Shown: positions 1-10,900 of the stretch, piece after piece
Layout: each line of letters opens with the position of its first letter
Numbering within the stretch: position 1 is the first letter of the stretch
Assembly: GCF_000242635.2 (NCBI RefSeq)
Contig: NC_017770.1
Span: 1,748,669 to 1,812,668 of the forward strand
DNA from: Solitalea canadensis DSM 3403
Lineage (GTDB): Bacteria; Bacteroidota; Bacteroidia; Sphingobacteriales; Sphingobacteriaceae
DNA length: 64,000 nucleotides
Reading direction: 5' to 3'
Translations under genes and position numbers: made by a program
The notes under the pieces: model-generated
Database searches by the model: none
The model's input: only the letters and a program-made list of their open reading frames with translations
What the model was told of the DNA's origin: nothing

Positions 1-1959
1 CACTCAGATTTGGTTTCGCCTTTCAATTTTGCCATTGAGAAAACACCTAAAGAAATAACTGCTGATAAAAAGGACGCAATAGATGCTGTTTTGCCTGTTT
101 ATAAGTTTGCCGACAGGATAACTGCCATTGAGCAGGAGGCTTTTAAGATTGATTTTGACACCAAATGGAAAGCTAAGTTTCAGGGAAATAACAGTCGTTC
201 GAAAAATTTTAAAGCAGGTATTGATTTAATTGATGAATTCTATAAAAAAGGGATCATCGAACTGAATAATCATTATCAAAAGAAGAAAAATGCAGATTAT
301 TACCTCACCATTGTACAGAATAATGTAGCAACCAATGTTAATTCATCTGCATTATATACTCCTTCACGCGCATTGGATTATGCGAAGGCCAAGTTAAACA
401 AAGCGAATGATGATATTGAACAGGGCTTCCTGTTGGATATTATACAGGATCATGTGCAACCTAATGTGATCTTCGACGAAAATCTTACCCAAAAATTGGA
501 GCGTGAATCAGAGGAAAGTGTGTCTTTGTATAAAGGGATGGTACAAAAAGGGGAGCTTATTGTTGCGAAAAACGATGTGGTAACGGATGATGTTTATAAG
601 AAGATCGAATCGCTGCGAAAAGAATATGAACAAACCGGTTTGTTTTCCGGAAAAAGAGAGATCGTTGCCTTGGGACAAGTAATTGTAGTAGGTATTTCAC
701 TTTCCCTGTTGATCATTTTCCTTTATTTATTCCGTAAAGATATTTACAACGATTACCGTCAGCTTTCGCTGATACTGATCATTGTTACAGGAATGCTTGT
801 AGCTTTATCATGGGCCATAAAAATTGAATTACCAAGCATCTATTATATACCTTATTGTATTGTACCGATTATTATCAGGTTGTTGTTTGATGCGCGCCTT
901 GCATTAAATATTCACATTTTGGTGGTATTAATAGCAGGCTTCTTCGTCCCGAATGGATTTGAGTTTACTTTTTTCCAAATCACTGCAGGTATGACGGCCA
1001 TTTACAGTATTCAAAACCTGTTACGGAGATCACAATATCTTGTATCAGCTTTCTTAATCTTGTTAACCTACCTGGTTTGTTTTGCTGGGGTTTCATTTAT
1101 TCATGAGGGGAATTTTTCTAAAGTTGAATGGATACATGTGGCGCCATTTGTGTTGAGCGTACTGCTTTCATTGCTGGCCTATCCAATGATCTATTTGTTT
1201 GAAAAGCTATTCGGTGTTACCTCAGATATTACGTTGATGGAGCTTTCGAATACGAACAATCCTTTATTACGCGAATTAGCATTTAAAGCACCTGGAACCT
1301 TCCAGCACTCGATGCAGGTGGCTAATCTGGCAGAAGCGGCTATTTATAAGATAGGAGGCAACGCATTGTTAGTGAGGACAGGTGCATTGTATCACGATAT
1401 TGGTAAAATGCGTGCACCTAACTATTTTATAGAGAACCAGAAAAAAACTGGAAATCCACATGATGAGCTTACTTATGAAGAAAGTGCCCGTATCATTATC
1501 CGACATGTTACCGATGGGGTAGAGATAGCCCAAAAGAACCGCATACCCGACGCTGTGATTGATTTTATTCGTACTCACCATGGTAATACAAGAGTCGATT
1601 ATTTTTATCAGTCGTTTCTTAAGAATTTCCCTGACCGCATTTTTGATGAGCAGGTATTCCGTTATCCCGGTCCGATTCCATTTTCAAAGGAAACCGGAGT
1701 GTTGATGCTGGCTGATTCGGTGGAGGCCGCCTCAAGAACACTTAAAGATCCGGATGCCCGCAGTATTGATATATTGGTAGAGAAAATTATTAACTACAAA
1801 CTGGAGCAACAACAGCTAATAAATACTGATATTACCCTAAAAGATATTGAAACAATTAAGCAAATCTTCAAACAAATGCTCATGAGTATCTATCACGTGA
1901 GGGTAGAATACCAGTCGGCAGGCATAAAATTGCCCGAAAAAGAGGCATTAGAATCATAA
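1..1959 (+). CDS. 7TM-HD family (PgpH-like) HD phosphohydrolase, 5' end outside window
   Basis: The frame is open through the left edge, so the N-terminus (first membrane helix) is missing. What remains is about 650 aa. In order it has an extracytoplasmic 7TMR-HDED-type region (first ~210 residues), a block of hydrophobic helices (about 220-400) and a cytoplasmic HD domain with the motif YHDIGK near residue 465, followed by conserved THHG and DSVEAASR motifs. Family members such as Listeria PgpH hydrolyse cyclic di-AMP at the membrane, so turnover of that second messenger is the inferred role. Nothing looks damaged. The nearest downstream genes are tRNAs, so it is probably the last gene of its operon. 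Confidence 0.88.
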   Translation, partial: HSDLVSPFNFAIEKTPKEITADKKDAIDAVLPVYKFADRITAIEQEAFKIDFDTKWKAKFQGNNSRSKNFKAGIDLIDEFYKKGIIELNNHYQKKKNADYYLTIVQNNVATNVNSSALYTPSRALDYAKAKLNKANDDIEQGFLLDIIQDHVQPNVIFDENLTQKLERESEESVSLYKGMVQKGELIVAKNDVVTDDVYKKIESLRKEYEQTGLFSGKREIVALGQVIVVGISLSLLIIFLYLFRKDIYNDYRQLSLILIIVTGMLVALSWAIKIELPSIYYIPYCIVPIIIRLLFDARLALNIHILVVLIAGFFVPNGFEFTFFQITAGMTAIYSIQNLLRRSQYLVSAFLILLTYLVCFAGVSFIHEGNFSKVEWIHVAPFVLSVLLSLLAYPMIYLFEKLFGVTSDITLMELSNTNNPLLRELAFKAPGTFQHSMQVANLAEAAIYKIGGNALLVRTGALYHDIGKMRAPNYFIENQKKTGNPHDELTYEESARIIIRHVTDGVEIAQKNRIPDAVIDFIRTHHGNTRVDYFYQSFLKNFPDRIFDEQVFRYPGPIPFSKETGVLMLADSVEAASRTLKDPDARSIDILVEKIINYKLEQQQLINTDITLKDIETIKQIFKQMLMSIYHVRVEYQSAGIKLPEKEALES

Positions 1960-2034
1960 ATTGAAAAATAATGAAAAAATAATTGGCTGAAAGTGAGGCT
2001 GTGAGCTCTATAGGCCGAAAATAATTGGAAAAAG

Positions 2035-2066
2035 TTTTTGCATCGAAGTTCTTATTTCTATATTTG
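2035..2066 (+). promoter_or_regulatory. Bacteroidota-type promoter of the tRNA cluster
   Basis: TTTTTG at 2035-2040 and TATATTTG at 2059-2066 are separated by 18 nt. They match the Bacteroidota sigma-A consensus (TTTG/TTG at -33 and TAnnTTTG at -7). The predicted start lies about 40 nt before tRNA-Ser. Confidence 0.7.
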
Positions 2067-2111
2067 CATTCCCGTTACGAAACGGAGTTCTTAAATAAGT
2101 TTTCAAAAGCA

Positions 2112-2199
2112 GGTGAGGTGCCTGAGAGGCCGAAAGGAACGGTTTGCTAAACCGTCGTACGCCAAAAGTGTACCGAGGGTTCGAATCCCTCCCTCACCG
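2112..2199 (+). tRNA. tRNA-Ser (anticodon GCU)
   Basis: 88-nt cloverleaf with a 7-bp acceptor stem (GGTGAGG pairing with CCTCACC), anticodon loop TTGCTAA reading GCU, a long variable arm typical of tRNA-Ser, and a GGTTCGAATCC T arm. The 3' CCA is not encoded. Confidence 0.95.
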
Positions 2200-2210
2200 C
2201 TTAAAATTTT

Positions 2211-2284
2211 CGGGGTGTAGCGTAGCCCGGTATCGCGCCACATTTGGGATGTGGAGGTCGTAGGTTCGAATCCTGCCACCCCGA
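2211..2284 (+). tRNA. tRNA-Pro (anticodon UGG), copy 1
   Basis: 74-nt cloverleaf with acceptor CGGGGTG pairing with CACCCCG, anticodon loop TTTGGGA (UGG), and T arm GGTTCGAATCC. It is identical over its full length to the copy 32 nt downstream. The CCA end is not encoded. Confidence 0.95.
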
Positions 2285-2316
2285 CGAAAATTTAAGAACA
2301 AAAGTTAGTAACGCCT

Positions 2317-2390
2317 CGGGGTGTAGCGTAGCCCGGTATCGCGCCACATTTGGGATGTGGAGGTCGTAGGTTCGAATCCTGCCACCCCGA
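2317..2390 (+). tRNA. tRNA-Pro (anticodon UGG), copy 2
   Basis: Identical to the preceding tRNA-Pro. Its last 15 nt (2376-2390) are the start of a 107-bp direct repeat that recurs at 12697, which makes this gene the likely integration or duplication site of the adjacent RHS island. Confidence 0.95.
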
Positions 2391-2482
2391 CCACAAGCTT
2401 AACAAGCAAAGTCAAAACCCTCTAAATTATATGATTTAGAGGGTTTTTTCTTTTTCTCCTATCATCTAAAATCAAAACAAAT
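2376..2482 (+). repeat. 107-bp direct repeat, left copy (putative attL)
   Basis: Perfectly identical to 12697-12803 in the same orientation. The repeat begins in the 3' 15 nt of tRNA-Pro and runs through the tRNA operon terminator and about 30 nt beyond. Flanking bases differ immediately on both sides. It encloses about 10.3 kb of accessory DNA (RHS proteins and an IS). No integrase gene lies between the copies. Confidence 0.85.
2414..2449 (+). terminator. Rho-independent terminator of the tRNA operon
   Basis: A 13-bp perfect stem (2415-2427 with 2434-2446), a 6-nt loop and a T-rich tail. An exact copy sits inside the right repeat (about 12735-12770), and a diverged copy lies near 48602. Confidence 0.9.
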
Positions 2483-2661
2483 CAAATTTCTGGTGAGCTA
2501 TTGGTGAGTTGATTTATGTTTAATAAATTGATTAAATAATGTACTTAAATTGTTGAAAATCAATTTATTAGCATACGAAAATCAGTGAGTTAAATCGGAA
2601 CAGGAACAAAAGTTGTGGAGTTTAGGCTAAAAGCTGATTTTTGTGGATCAAAAAAAGAATA

Positions 2662-3027
2662 ATGCACGATTCCTTTCAAGCCCTTCTTCACTTGGTTATT
2701 CCCGAAGGTGTTTCAGATTATTTCAAACTGGTTGACCATAAAACGCAGGCCAACTCCATTCATATTTACCTGGAAGAACTCAATAGTATTCCCCTGGAGT
2801 ACCAGTCCAACCGGCTGCAATCCAAAGGTTTTTTCGATGAAGTGATTTTACAGGATTTTCCCCTCCGTGGCCGGGAGGTGTTCTTGCACGTGAAGCGTCG
2901 CCGATGGCTGAATTTAGATAGCAACAAAGTGGTTTTCCGTAACTGGGAGGTGGTGGCCAAGGGAACGCGAATCACCCAGGATTTTGCCGCTTTTTTAAAA
3001 GCTATCAGCCGATACCAAGGCACATAG
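2662..3027 (+). CDS. ISAon1-type transposase N-terminal protein (orfA)
   Basis: About 121 aa from the ATG at 2662. An upstream TTG in the same frame is a weaker start. The sequence resembles the separate N-terminal ORF that accompanies ISL3-like transposases in Bacteroidota (LVIPEGVSDYF near the start, RRRW and ITQDFAAFLKAISR near the end). It lies inside the IS and overlaps the open frame of orfB by about 29 nt, so the two may be joined by a +1 shift near the T6A4 run at 2991-3000. That shift is inference; family pairs are regularly split in this way. Confidence 0.75.
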   Translation: MHDSFQALLHLVIPEGVSDYFKLVDHKTQANSIHIYLEELNSIPLEYQSNRLQSKGFFDEVILQDFPLRGREVFLHVKRRRWLNLDSNKVVFRNWEVVAKGTRITQDFAAFLKAISRYQGT

Positions 3028-3992
3028 CCTGCAAACGATCGGTTCATTTTACGGCATTAGCGGTAAAAAACTGCAACGCTATTATCGGGATAAGCTTAGT
3101 GACTACTCCCTTTGGGAACATAAAGTTAATGCTCGCAAGGGACTTGTTTTTGAACAGAATATGGGACCTTTTCTATCGATTGATGAAACCTCGCTCTCTC
3201 ACGGAGAGCTCTATACGGTGGTGACCAACAAACAGGCAAAAGGGAAGGCAGGAACTTTAGTGGCCATTATGGAAGGCACTAAATCGGAAACGATCATCCC
3301 TTTGTTGCAAAAGCTATCGCCGAAACAACGCAATAAGGTACAGGAAATAACCCTAGACCTGGCGGGCAACATGAGCCTGATTGCCAAGAAGTGTTTTCCC
3401 AATGCCACCCGGGTGATCGATCGGTTTCATGTGCAGCAGTTGGCCACAGAAGCCTTGCAGGAGATAAGAATTAAATACCGCTGGCAAGCAATCGATGCAG
3501 AAAATCAAGCAATAGAAGATGCTAAAACAGCCCAAGTAACCTACTGCCCTCCGGTTCTCTCCAATGGAGAAACGCTCAAGCAACTGTTGGCCAGAAGCAG
3601 GTACCTCTTGTATAAAAAAGAGGATAACTGGACTGTCGAACAGGCCCAGAGGGCCGACCTGTTATTTGAACGATACCCCGATCTAAGAAAAGCCTATGAA
3701 CTCACTCAAAAACTATCTTGGATCTTTAGTACTACCACAGATAAATTATATGCTTTTGTAAGATTGGCCAAATGGAACGAACTGGTGGAACAATCGGGAT
3801 TCAAGTCGTTCAATACCCTCTCCAGAACAATTATTAATCACCACCAACACATACTCAACTACTTCGGACAACAAAAGTACCAATGCTTCGGCCGAATCGT
3901 TCAATGCCAAGATCAAAGCGTTCAGAGCTCAATACAGAGGGGTGGGAAATGTGAATTTTTTCCTTTTCAGGCTGGCTAAATTATATGCTTAG
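2999..3992 (+). pseudogene. ISL3 family DDE transposase (orfB), frameshifted
   Basis: The frame is open from 2999, and the ATG at 3161 gives the main 272-aa ORF. DDE_Tnp_ISL3 features are visible: SIDETSLSHGELYTVVTNK, LDLAGNMSLIAKKCFPNA and VIDRFHVQQL. After 'NYF' near 3866 one extra G shifts the frame and the ORF ends aberrantly at 3979. Reading one base later restores the expected C-terminus (NASAESFNAKIKAFRAQ... RLAKLYA, stop at 3990-3992). The third catalytic acid of the DDE triad, in the NASAESFNAK segment, is therefore lost from the translated product. Confidence 0.85.
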
Positions 3993-4023
3993 TCCACAGA
4001 TTTTGGACCTGATCCGTTAAATC

Positions 4024-4440
4024 GCCTTTTAAAGCGAATTGTTTCATTTTAATGTGATTTGTTACATTATCCTCTTTAAATAGCAAGCCTCATCCTTTCA
4101 ATAAGTATTCTCTGCCCAAGCTATCTTCAGATCAGACGTTTCAGTTTACATCGGATTAATTAATACGAACGGAATGTTCTGTTCCTCAAGAATTAATCGC
4201 ACTGCAATAGGAGAGTAGAACAGCTGATTGATAATATAAATATGGTAACATGATCAAAAACATGTTTCATCAGCAATACTAATAACACCTTTGTTTTCAA
4301 GCAATCAAAATCATTATGAAGGTTAAATATCTTAAAAAAATAAAGATCTAATCTTCAAAGGTGCTTAAACAGAAAACATCTGGAAATTAGCTCTGAATAC
4401 CTATGAAACTATTGTAAGCTCTTATTTTAATTAATAATAC
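4024..4440. other. Intergenic region between the IS and the RHS operon
   Basis: About 417 nt, very AT-rich. I see no ORF with family resemblance, no RNA gene and no clear TAnnTTTG promoter. It presumably contains the promoter for the RHS operon. Confidence 0.5.
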
Positions 4441-4644
4441 ATGAAATACTCTACTCTACTTTTGATTATACTGCTATGCGCAGTTTTTTCACAAAACCTA
4501 TCAGCATCTGTAAAAGAATACAGTACCAGTGTCACGACTGATACCATCAAAGAAAGGACTTTGTTAAGTACGAGGTTATATTCCCTCGAGAAGGTGATCA
4601 GTCTGCAACAGGAGAATAAAGAATTAAGCAGAAAAGTAAGCTGA
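4441..4644 (+). CDS. Small secreted protein preceding the RHS genes
   Basis: 67 aa. A clear signal peptide covers residues 1-22 (hydrophobic LLLIILLCAVF, cleavage near NLSA), followed by a short charged helix (LEKVISLQQENKELSRK). I do not recognise a family. It ends 11 nt before the ATG of the large RHS protein and is surely co-transcribed with it. A small exported accessory or chaperone role is possible but unsupported. Confidence 0.6.
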   Translation: MKYSTLLLIILLCAVFSQNLSASVKEYSTSVTTDTIKERTLLSTRLYSLEKVISLQQENKELSRKVS

Positions 4645-4655
4645 AAGTGATTCTT

Positions 4656-7600
4656 ATGAAAAGGTTAATTATTCTTTTAATGGTTGCGGGAGCAACTATA
4701 AGGACTGTTTACGGCCAAAAATCTCCAGGAGTATTGCCCCCTTCTCCAGTAACAGCTGAATTTACCAAATACATTACTCATCCGGTGAATATGTATAATG
4801 GTCTTGCCGATGTTTCCATCCCATTGTACACGATTCAGCTTAAAGGAGGTCTTAGCATTCCTATAAGTCTTTCTTATCACGGCTCAGGCATTAAAGTGGG
4901 CCAGGAACGGGGACAGGTGGGACAGGGTTGGGTGGTAAATCCCGGTTACCGTATCTCCCGCACGATGTATGGTTATGCTGATGAGCGGGAAACGATGCCG
5001 GACGATTTCAGTGATGCCATTAGCCGGTTAAATGCCGGAGCCGAACTGGATAAATACGTGGCCCGTTTTATGCCACCCAATGAGAGCGACCGACCGAGTT
5101 GCAGTTACGACATGCAATTGGACGGAGAATATGATCAGTTCAGTTACTCGCTACCGGCAGAATCCGGTAGTTTTATCATCAAGGACCGCAAGAAAAAACT
5201 GGTTCAAAACCTGGATGAAAGTTCATTGCTACAAACCACCTATTCCCTAGGTACAAGCATCAATAACTTTGCCCCAGGCATCTTGGGTTTTAAACTGACA
5301 GACGATGCAGGTAACCGCTATCATTTCGGTGAGTACATGTCGTTAAAGGGTAACTATGTATGTGAAACGACTTCTTCACAATACAACCTTAGAGTAAACA
5401 CCGCTTGGGCGCTGACCGATATTGTCTCTCCTTTGCAGGAGAACGTTCACTTTGATTATTCCCAAATTAATGTAGGCGGTTGGAATCCTCGGGCCAGAAA
5501 TCTAACTATTGCAGAGGTAGTAAATGGTTGGGGGGATGATCATTTATATTCATTTTTAAATGAAAATAATGAAGGAGTTGACGGCTCCTACATATCTTTT
5601 GCCATAGACCAAATCACCAGTCCGAATGAGACCGTAAAGATTTCACATACAAATGGATCTATTGCTTCGATTTCCATTTATAACAAAAGCAATGAGCTGT
5701 ATAAAAGCATACAGTTTTATTCCAACTCAGGCCTGTTGGACTCCCTCAGCATTCACGATCAACTGAATAAGAAGGTGGAAATGTATAGATTCAACTATTA
5801 CAAAGACCAGCTTCCCCAGGGTGCTCTTTTTGTAGCCGATCAGTGGGGATATTATCTTCAGGCATCCAACTCCAACAATGTATATCACAAGCAATTCGAA
5901 GATGACCAAATGTGGTTGCTATTCCGTGACGGAGGCCCTAACGGATGGGTCACGATGAGAAGTCTTCTTACCGGAACTCAACGAGATGATTTATATACTG
6001 GTTATCCTCCAACGATGTATGCATTAAAAAGTATTACCTATCCTACAGGGGGAATGACGCAATATACCTATGAGTCCAACCGATACTGTGATGATAGGGA
6101 CAAAAATGGGGGAGGGTTACGTATTAAACAGATAAAAAGTACCGATGGTGTCACAGGTCAGTCCATCATTCGGGATTATGTATACGGTGTTGATGAAAGC
6201 GGTAGTGGGACTGCAACCTTATTATTAAGGCACCATCATTTTGCCAGTCAAGCACCTTTGATTCAATTGTTTTGCACATTATGGAGTGCTCAACAGGTGG
6301 TAAGCTACACCAGCAACGTACAAGGAGATATCGACCCAGGAGGCTTTATTTCCAGCCCGGTTGTTTATCCCCAAGTTGCTGAATATATCAGTTCCACAAC
6401 TGAAGGAAATACAGCTGGTAAGACTATTTACAACTATGACCTAGGGTACCAGTTCAGTACCAATAGTTATGCAGTGGCTGACCGTGGGATGTCAGGCAAA
6501 TACTTTGATTACCCGCACTATACCAGCCGTTACCGGTATTGGGATAAGCCCAAACTAAGCAGTCAGCTGGAATACCGAAGGACAGCATCAGGTGCTTATG
6601 AAAAGATAAAGGAAACAGTACTAAGTTATGAGAGTTTCTTCAATGTTTTTAGCGGCTTAAAGGTGCGCCCTTATGCCCGGTTGAAGGATGCTTATTACAT
6701 TGAGGGGCAACCTTACTACAACGATATCGCATCATTTTTTCGTTTCGGCGAATATACCCTTGAAAGCGGTGCTAAGCAGTTAAAGGAGAAGAAGGAAACT
6801 CTCTATAGTTCTGCAGGGACAACAACTACTACTACCAGCTATAGCTATAACAGCCGTGGCCAGCTATCGGTGCAAACCGAACAGACTAGCAATTATGAAC
6901 CGTTAAAAACCTACTACCGTTATCCACAAGAAGTGGTGAGTCAGGTTGATAGCCTTGCCAGTGCTGTAAGCTGTCCTATAGGCTTTATGGTTCGATCAAA
7001 TATGATCGGAAAGCCTTTGGAAACCCAGCAGACCATTACCATCTCTGGTCAGGAAAAAGTTCTCTCTGCCAGTTTTACCGGATACAAAGGCTGGCAAATT
7101 AACAGAACCGGTACACCTGAGTACACCGTCCTTCCCTACAAGGAATATACATCAGTGTTGGAGCAGCCTCTGTTAAAGAGCAGTTACGTACCACTAAAAG
7201 CAAACCTTAGTAACAACACAGAAACTCTGGTATACGATCCGTGTCTCGAAGCAAAGCTAACGTTTGATGAGTACAATTCTTATGGAAACCTCAGTCAGTA
7301 TACCGTTACTAACGGGACAACGGTTAGCTACTTATGGGATTATGCTAATCAGTTCCCGGTGGCACAGGGCATCAATGCACCGTTGCAAACAATAGCGCAT
7401 ACAAGTTTTGAAGCTGAGGGGAAAGGTAATATGAGTTTTAACCAGGGACGTATCTCCACAGACCTGAGCGCTCCTATTGGCACTAAATGTTATACATTAA
7501 GTACAACGGCATCCGATTACATTACAAGAGCTGGTTTAACGACCAGCCAGACTTACCTACTTTCTTACTGGGTCAAACAGGGGGTATCTCTTACCATTTC

Positions 7601-7907
7601 CGGAGGCACCTTAGGCACGCCGGTAAGTACCCAATCGCTAAATAACTGGACCCGTTACGAGCGTACCCTTACTAACGCTACTTCAGTTAGTTTCTACGGA
7701 TCCGGGCTGATCGATGACATTAAACTCTATCCGGCAGGAGCCCACATGAGCAGCTACAGTTACAAGCCATTAGTAGGTATGACAAGTTCTACCGACATCA
7801 AGGGTCAAACGATGTATTATGAGTATGATGATTATCACCGCTTAAAATGCACCAAGGATCAGGATGGTAATATCATTAAAGTCTTAGACTATAATTATAA
7901 ACATTAA
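4656..7907 (+). CDS. Large secreted RHS/YD-repeat protein (N-terminal partner)
   Basis: 1083 aa from the ATG at 4656, chosen over a GTG at 4647 because it gives a clean signal peptide (MKRLIILLMVAG... VYGQ). The start of the mature protein (PPSPVTAEFTKYITHPVNMYNG... VSIPLYTI, SYHGSGIKVGQERGQVGQGW) is typical of the first of paired Bacteroidota RHS proteins that precede a DUF6443 protein. YD-type repeats appear in the C-terminal part (YEYDDYHRLKCTKDQDGNIIKVLDYNY). It likely forms part of a beta-cage or surface shell with its downstream partner, separated by 51 nt. Codon composition is less AT-rich than the neighbouring core genes. Confidence 0.85.
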   Translation: MKRLIILLMVAGATIRTVYGQKSPGVLPPSPVTAEFTKYITHPVNMYNGLADVSIPLYTIQLKGGLSIPISLSYHGSGIKVGQERGQVGQGWVVNPGYRISRTMYGYADERETMPDDFSDAISRLNAGAELDKYVARFMPPNESDRPSCSYDMQLDGEYDQFSYSLPAESGSFIIKDRKKKLVQNLDESSLLQTTYSLGTSINNFAPGILGFKLTDDAGNRYHFGEYMSLKGNYVCETTSSQYNLRVNTAWALTDIVSPLQENVHFDYSQINVGGWNPRARNLTIAEVVNGWGDDHLYSFLNENNEGVDGSYISFAIDQITSPNETVKISHTNGSIASISIYNKSNELYKSIQFYSNSGLLDSLSIHDQLNKKVEMYRFNYYKDQLPQGALFVADQWGYYLQASNSNNVYHKQFEDDQMWLLFRDGGPNGWVTMRSLLTGTQRDDLYTGYPPTMYALKSITYPTGGMTQYTYESNRYCDDRDKNGGGLRIKQIKSTDGVTGQSIIRDYVYGVDESGSGTATLLLRHHHFASQAPLIQLFCTLWSAQQVVSYTSNVQGDIDPGGFISSPVVYPQVAEYISSTTEGNTAGKTIYNYDLGYQFSTNSYAVADRGMSGKYFDYPHYTSRYRYWDKPKLSSQLEYRRTASGAYEKIKETVLSYESFFNVFSGLKVRPYARLKDAYYIEGQPYYNDIASFFRFGEYTLESGAKQLKEKKETLYSSAGTTTTTTSYSYNSRGQLSVQTEQTSNYEPLKTYYRYPQEVVSQVDSLASAVSCPIGFMVRSNMIGKPLETQQTITISGQEKVLSASFTGYKGWQINRTGTPEYTVLPYKEYTSVLEQPLLKSSYVPLKANLSNNTETLVYDPCLEAKLTFDEYNSYGNLSQYTVTNGTTVSYLWDYANQFPVAQGINAPLQTIAHTSFEAEGKGNMSFNQGRISTDLSAPIGTKCYTLSTTASDYITRAGLTTSQTYLLSYWVKQGVSLTISGGTLGTPVSTQSLNNWTRYERTLTNATSVSFYGSGLIDDIKLYPAGAHMSSYSYKPLVGMTSSTDIKGQTMYYEYDDYHRLKCTKDQDGNIIKVLDYNYKH

Positions 7908-7958
7908 GACAAGTAATGAGTATTACAAAGATTGGTTGTTTTTTAAACTAATATTTCT

Positions 7959-10900
7959 ATGAAATTCAAATATTTAGTGAATCGTTTTTCATTATTACTT
8001 ATAAGTATACTGCTTTGTTTTAATGGGTTTTCAAAGACTTTAAGCGGCAATTCAAAAGGAAAGGCTATCGGTTATATTATTGGGCAGAGTGAGGTATTTG
8101 ACGGGCTTGTTTATAATTATTATGTCTCAGATGGTGCTTCGTTTTATTTTTTCAATGTAGAAAACGGTGAAATCGTTGCAAATCATAGTAGCTGGATAGA
8201 GGTAAAGTGGAACTGTGGAGCTACCTCGGGAAGAGTGACAGCATATGATGAGTATTACATCGAGTCTGCCTGTTTAGATGTGGTTATTGGTTCAGGCTTA
8301 ACAGCAGGAACAATTAGCGGGAACCAAACGATTTGTTCGGGTTCTAGTCCAACACCCTTCACTCAAACATCTCCTTCTGGAGGGGATGGCATTTATACCT
8401 ATCAGTGGCAGAGTTCGTCGAACGGTAGCACCTGGACAAATATCTCCGGAGCTACTGCGGCAACCTATTCAGCACCGACCCTGACAGCCACAACCTATTA
8501 TCGCAGAAACGTAACCAACGGTTGTTATGGGACTGTTTCCAGCAGCGCAATCATGGTAACGGTGCTGCAGCAACAAACTTCACAGGATCAGAACTACATC
8601 TTAACCCATACTATTCGTAGATCGGGAGTTACCGACCCGACTTTGGTTTCTGGATTATCTGTAGAGGATGTTAACCAACAGGTTCAATACTTTGATGGCC
8701 TTGGTCGTCCATTGCAGGTCGTTACAGTACAGGGAAGTCCGAAAAAGCGCGACTTGGTGCAACCGATGGAATATGATGCTTTTGGTAGGGAGACAAAGAC
8801 GTACCTTCCTTATGTTTCGCCAGATTGTCCCACAAGCGCTTATCGAAGCAATGCCTTAACAGCCGGACAAGGTGTGTGGGCACATTATAAGCTTACCACC
8901 CAATCCGTTGATACCACCAGTTTTCCGTTTTCGGAAACCATGCTGGAAGCTTCACCTTTAAACCGAGCGACTGAACAAGGTGCTCCGGGTAAAGCTTTCC
9001 GGGTGCTGAAAGATGCAATCGGAGGCAGCACCTTACTAGGTAATACTATAAAGACCGAATACGGCACCAATACAGCCACAGAAGCCAAACGGTGGACGGT
9101 TACCACTAATGGTGCTACCGGAACGACTAACTACGGAGTTGGTCAGCTACACAAGATAACGCTGATGGATGAAAATTGGAAAATAGCTAATGGTCAGGTT
9201 GGAAAGATGGAAGAGTTCAAGGATAAGCTAGGCAGGGTAGTATTAAAGCGTATCTATAACAAAAATCCGCAGGGAACAATTGAGACATTGTCAACTTATT
9301 ATGCATATGACGATTTCGGTAACCTTCGCTACGTACTTCCTCCGGCAGTAACGGTAAGCAGCTTTGTCGAAACTGATGCTCAGTTCAAAGATCTGATGTA
9401 TGGTTACCATTATGATGGTCGTAAGCGGGTAGTAGAGAAGAAGATTCCGGGAAAGGACTGGGAATACCTAGTGTACAACAAACTTGATCAATTGGTACTA
9501 ACCCAAGATGGCAACCAACGGGCAGCAAAAGAATGGACTTATACTAAGTACGATGCGATAGGCAGGGTTACCAATACAGGTAAGTACGTGCATGCAACCG
9601 TAGTAACCCAAAGCCAGATGGTTGCAGCAGTGAATGCCGTCGCCACTTTATGGGAAAGCCGTCCCATCGGAAATGACTATACCAATGTAGCCTTCCCAAC
9701 CAGTGGCGTAACACAACTGTATACGGTTAATTATTATGATGATTACTCGTTTCCTCAGGCGAGTATCTATCCGTATCAAACTGATACCTTAAACACCAAA
9801 AGTGATATGGTTCGCGGCCTGTTAACCGGTACGAAGGTAAATGTATTGGGTAGCGCCGATTTCCTCTGGACGGTGAATTATTACGATAAGGACGGTCGGG
9901 TGATCCAGCAACATAACCAGAATTATGTGGGTGGTAAAGATGTGATCAATACCAAGTACAGTTTTGTAGGTCAGCCGCTTGTGGTAAAACGGGTGCATAC
10001 CGGGCGCAACGGCAATGCTGTTACCCTAATCAACTGGTATGAATACGATCACATGGGCCGTAAGAAACGCACCTTGCAAAAGGTCAACAGCGAACAGCGG
10101 ATTATCCTTGCGGCCTATGACTACAATGAATTGGGCCAGCAGGTGGCTAAAAAGCTTAATTCCCGTAACAATGGCAATACGTACACGCAGACGGTTAAAT
10201 ACAATTACAACATCCGCGGCTGGCTGACTAAGATCAACGACCCGGCTGCAATGGGAACCGATAAGTTCGGCCTGACTTTAAAGTACGACAACGGAACAGA
10301 TCCGCAGTACAACGGCAATATCTCGGGGATAGACTGGAAAGGAGCTAAGGTGAACCTGCTACAAAGTTATGCCTTTAGCTATGACAAGCTGAATCGTCTG
10401 ATGAATGCCCAAAGTACAGCTGGAGGTAGTTATAATGAGCGAATCGATGGTTATGATTTAATGGGAAATATTCAAAAACTGAGCCGCAGGTCTATTGTCA
10501 ATTCTGTTAGTACAGTGATTGATTCACTGACTTACACCTATAGCGGTAATCGTTTAACAGCAGTAGAGGATAAAGGAACCTCCGCAGCTGGGTTTGTGAA
10601 CGGTAAAACCCAACCGAAAGAATATTTCTACGATGTTAACGGCAATATGACCCGGGACTATAATGCAGGACTGGATACGATCCTGTATAATTACCTGAAT
10701 CTGCCAACCCTGATTAAGAAAGGTGCCCAAACGATTCGGTATGTGTATGATGCCGGAGGACTGAAGCTGCGAAGAATATCGGGAGGAACCATTGATTCAT
10801 TGGAGTATGATAACGGTATCCAATATAGCGGCGGGTCGATTGATTTTCTGCAAACTGAAGAAGGCATGGCTTACCGGAACGGTACGAGTCCATATATCTA

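Larger units (their letters stand above)
2597..4015 (+). mobile_element. ISL3 family (ISAon1-type) insertion sequence, 1419 bp
   Basis: Boundaries come from imperfect 24-bp terminal inverted repeats beginning with GG (2597-2620 and 3992-4015, roughly 18 matching positions). They also come from a perfect 8-bp target duplication GTTAAATC immediately outside (2589-2596 and 4016-4023). Eight-bp duplications and GG ends are the rule for ISL3 elements. It carries two transposase reading frames, the second broken by a frameshift, so this copy is probably immobile unless helped in trans. Confidence 0.88.
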
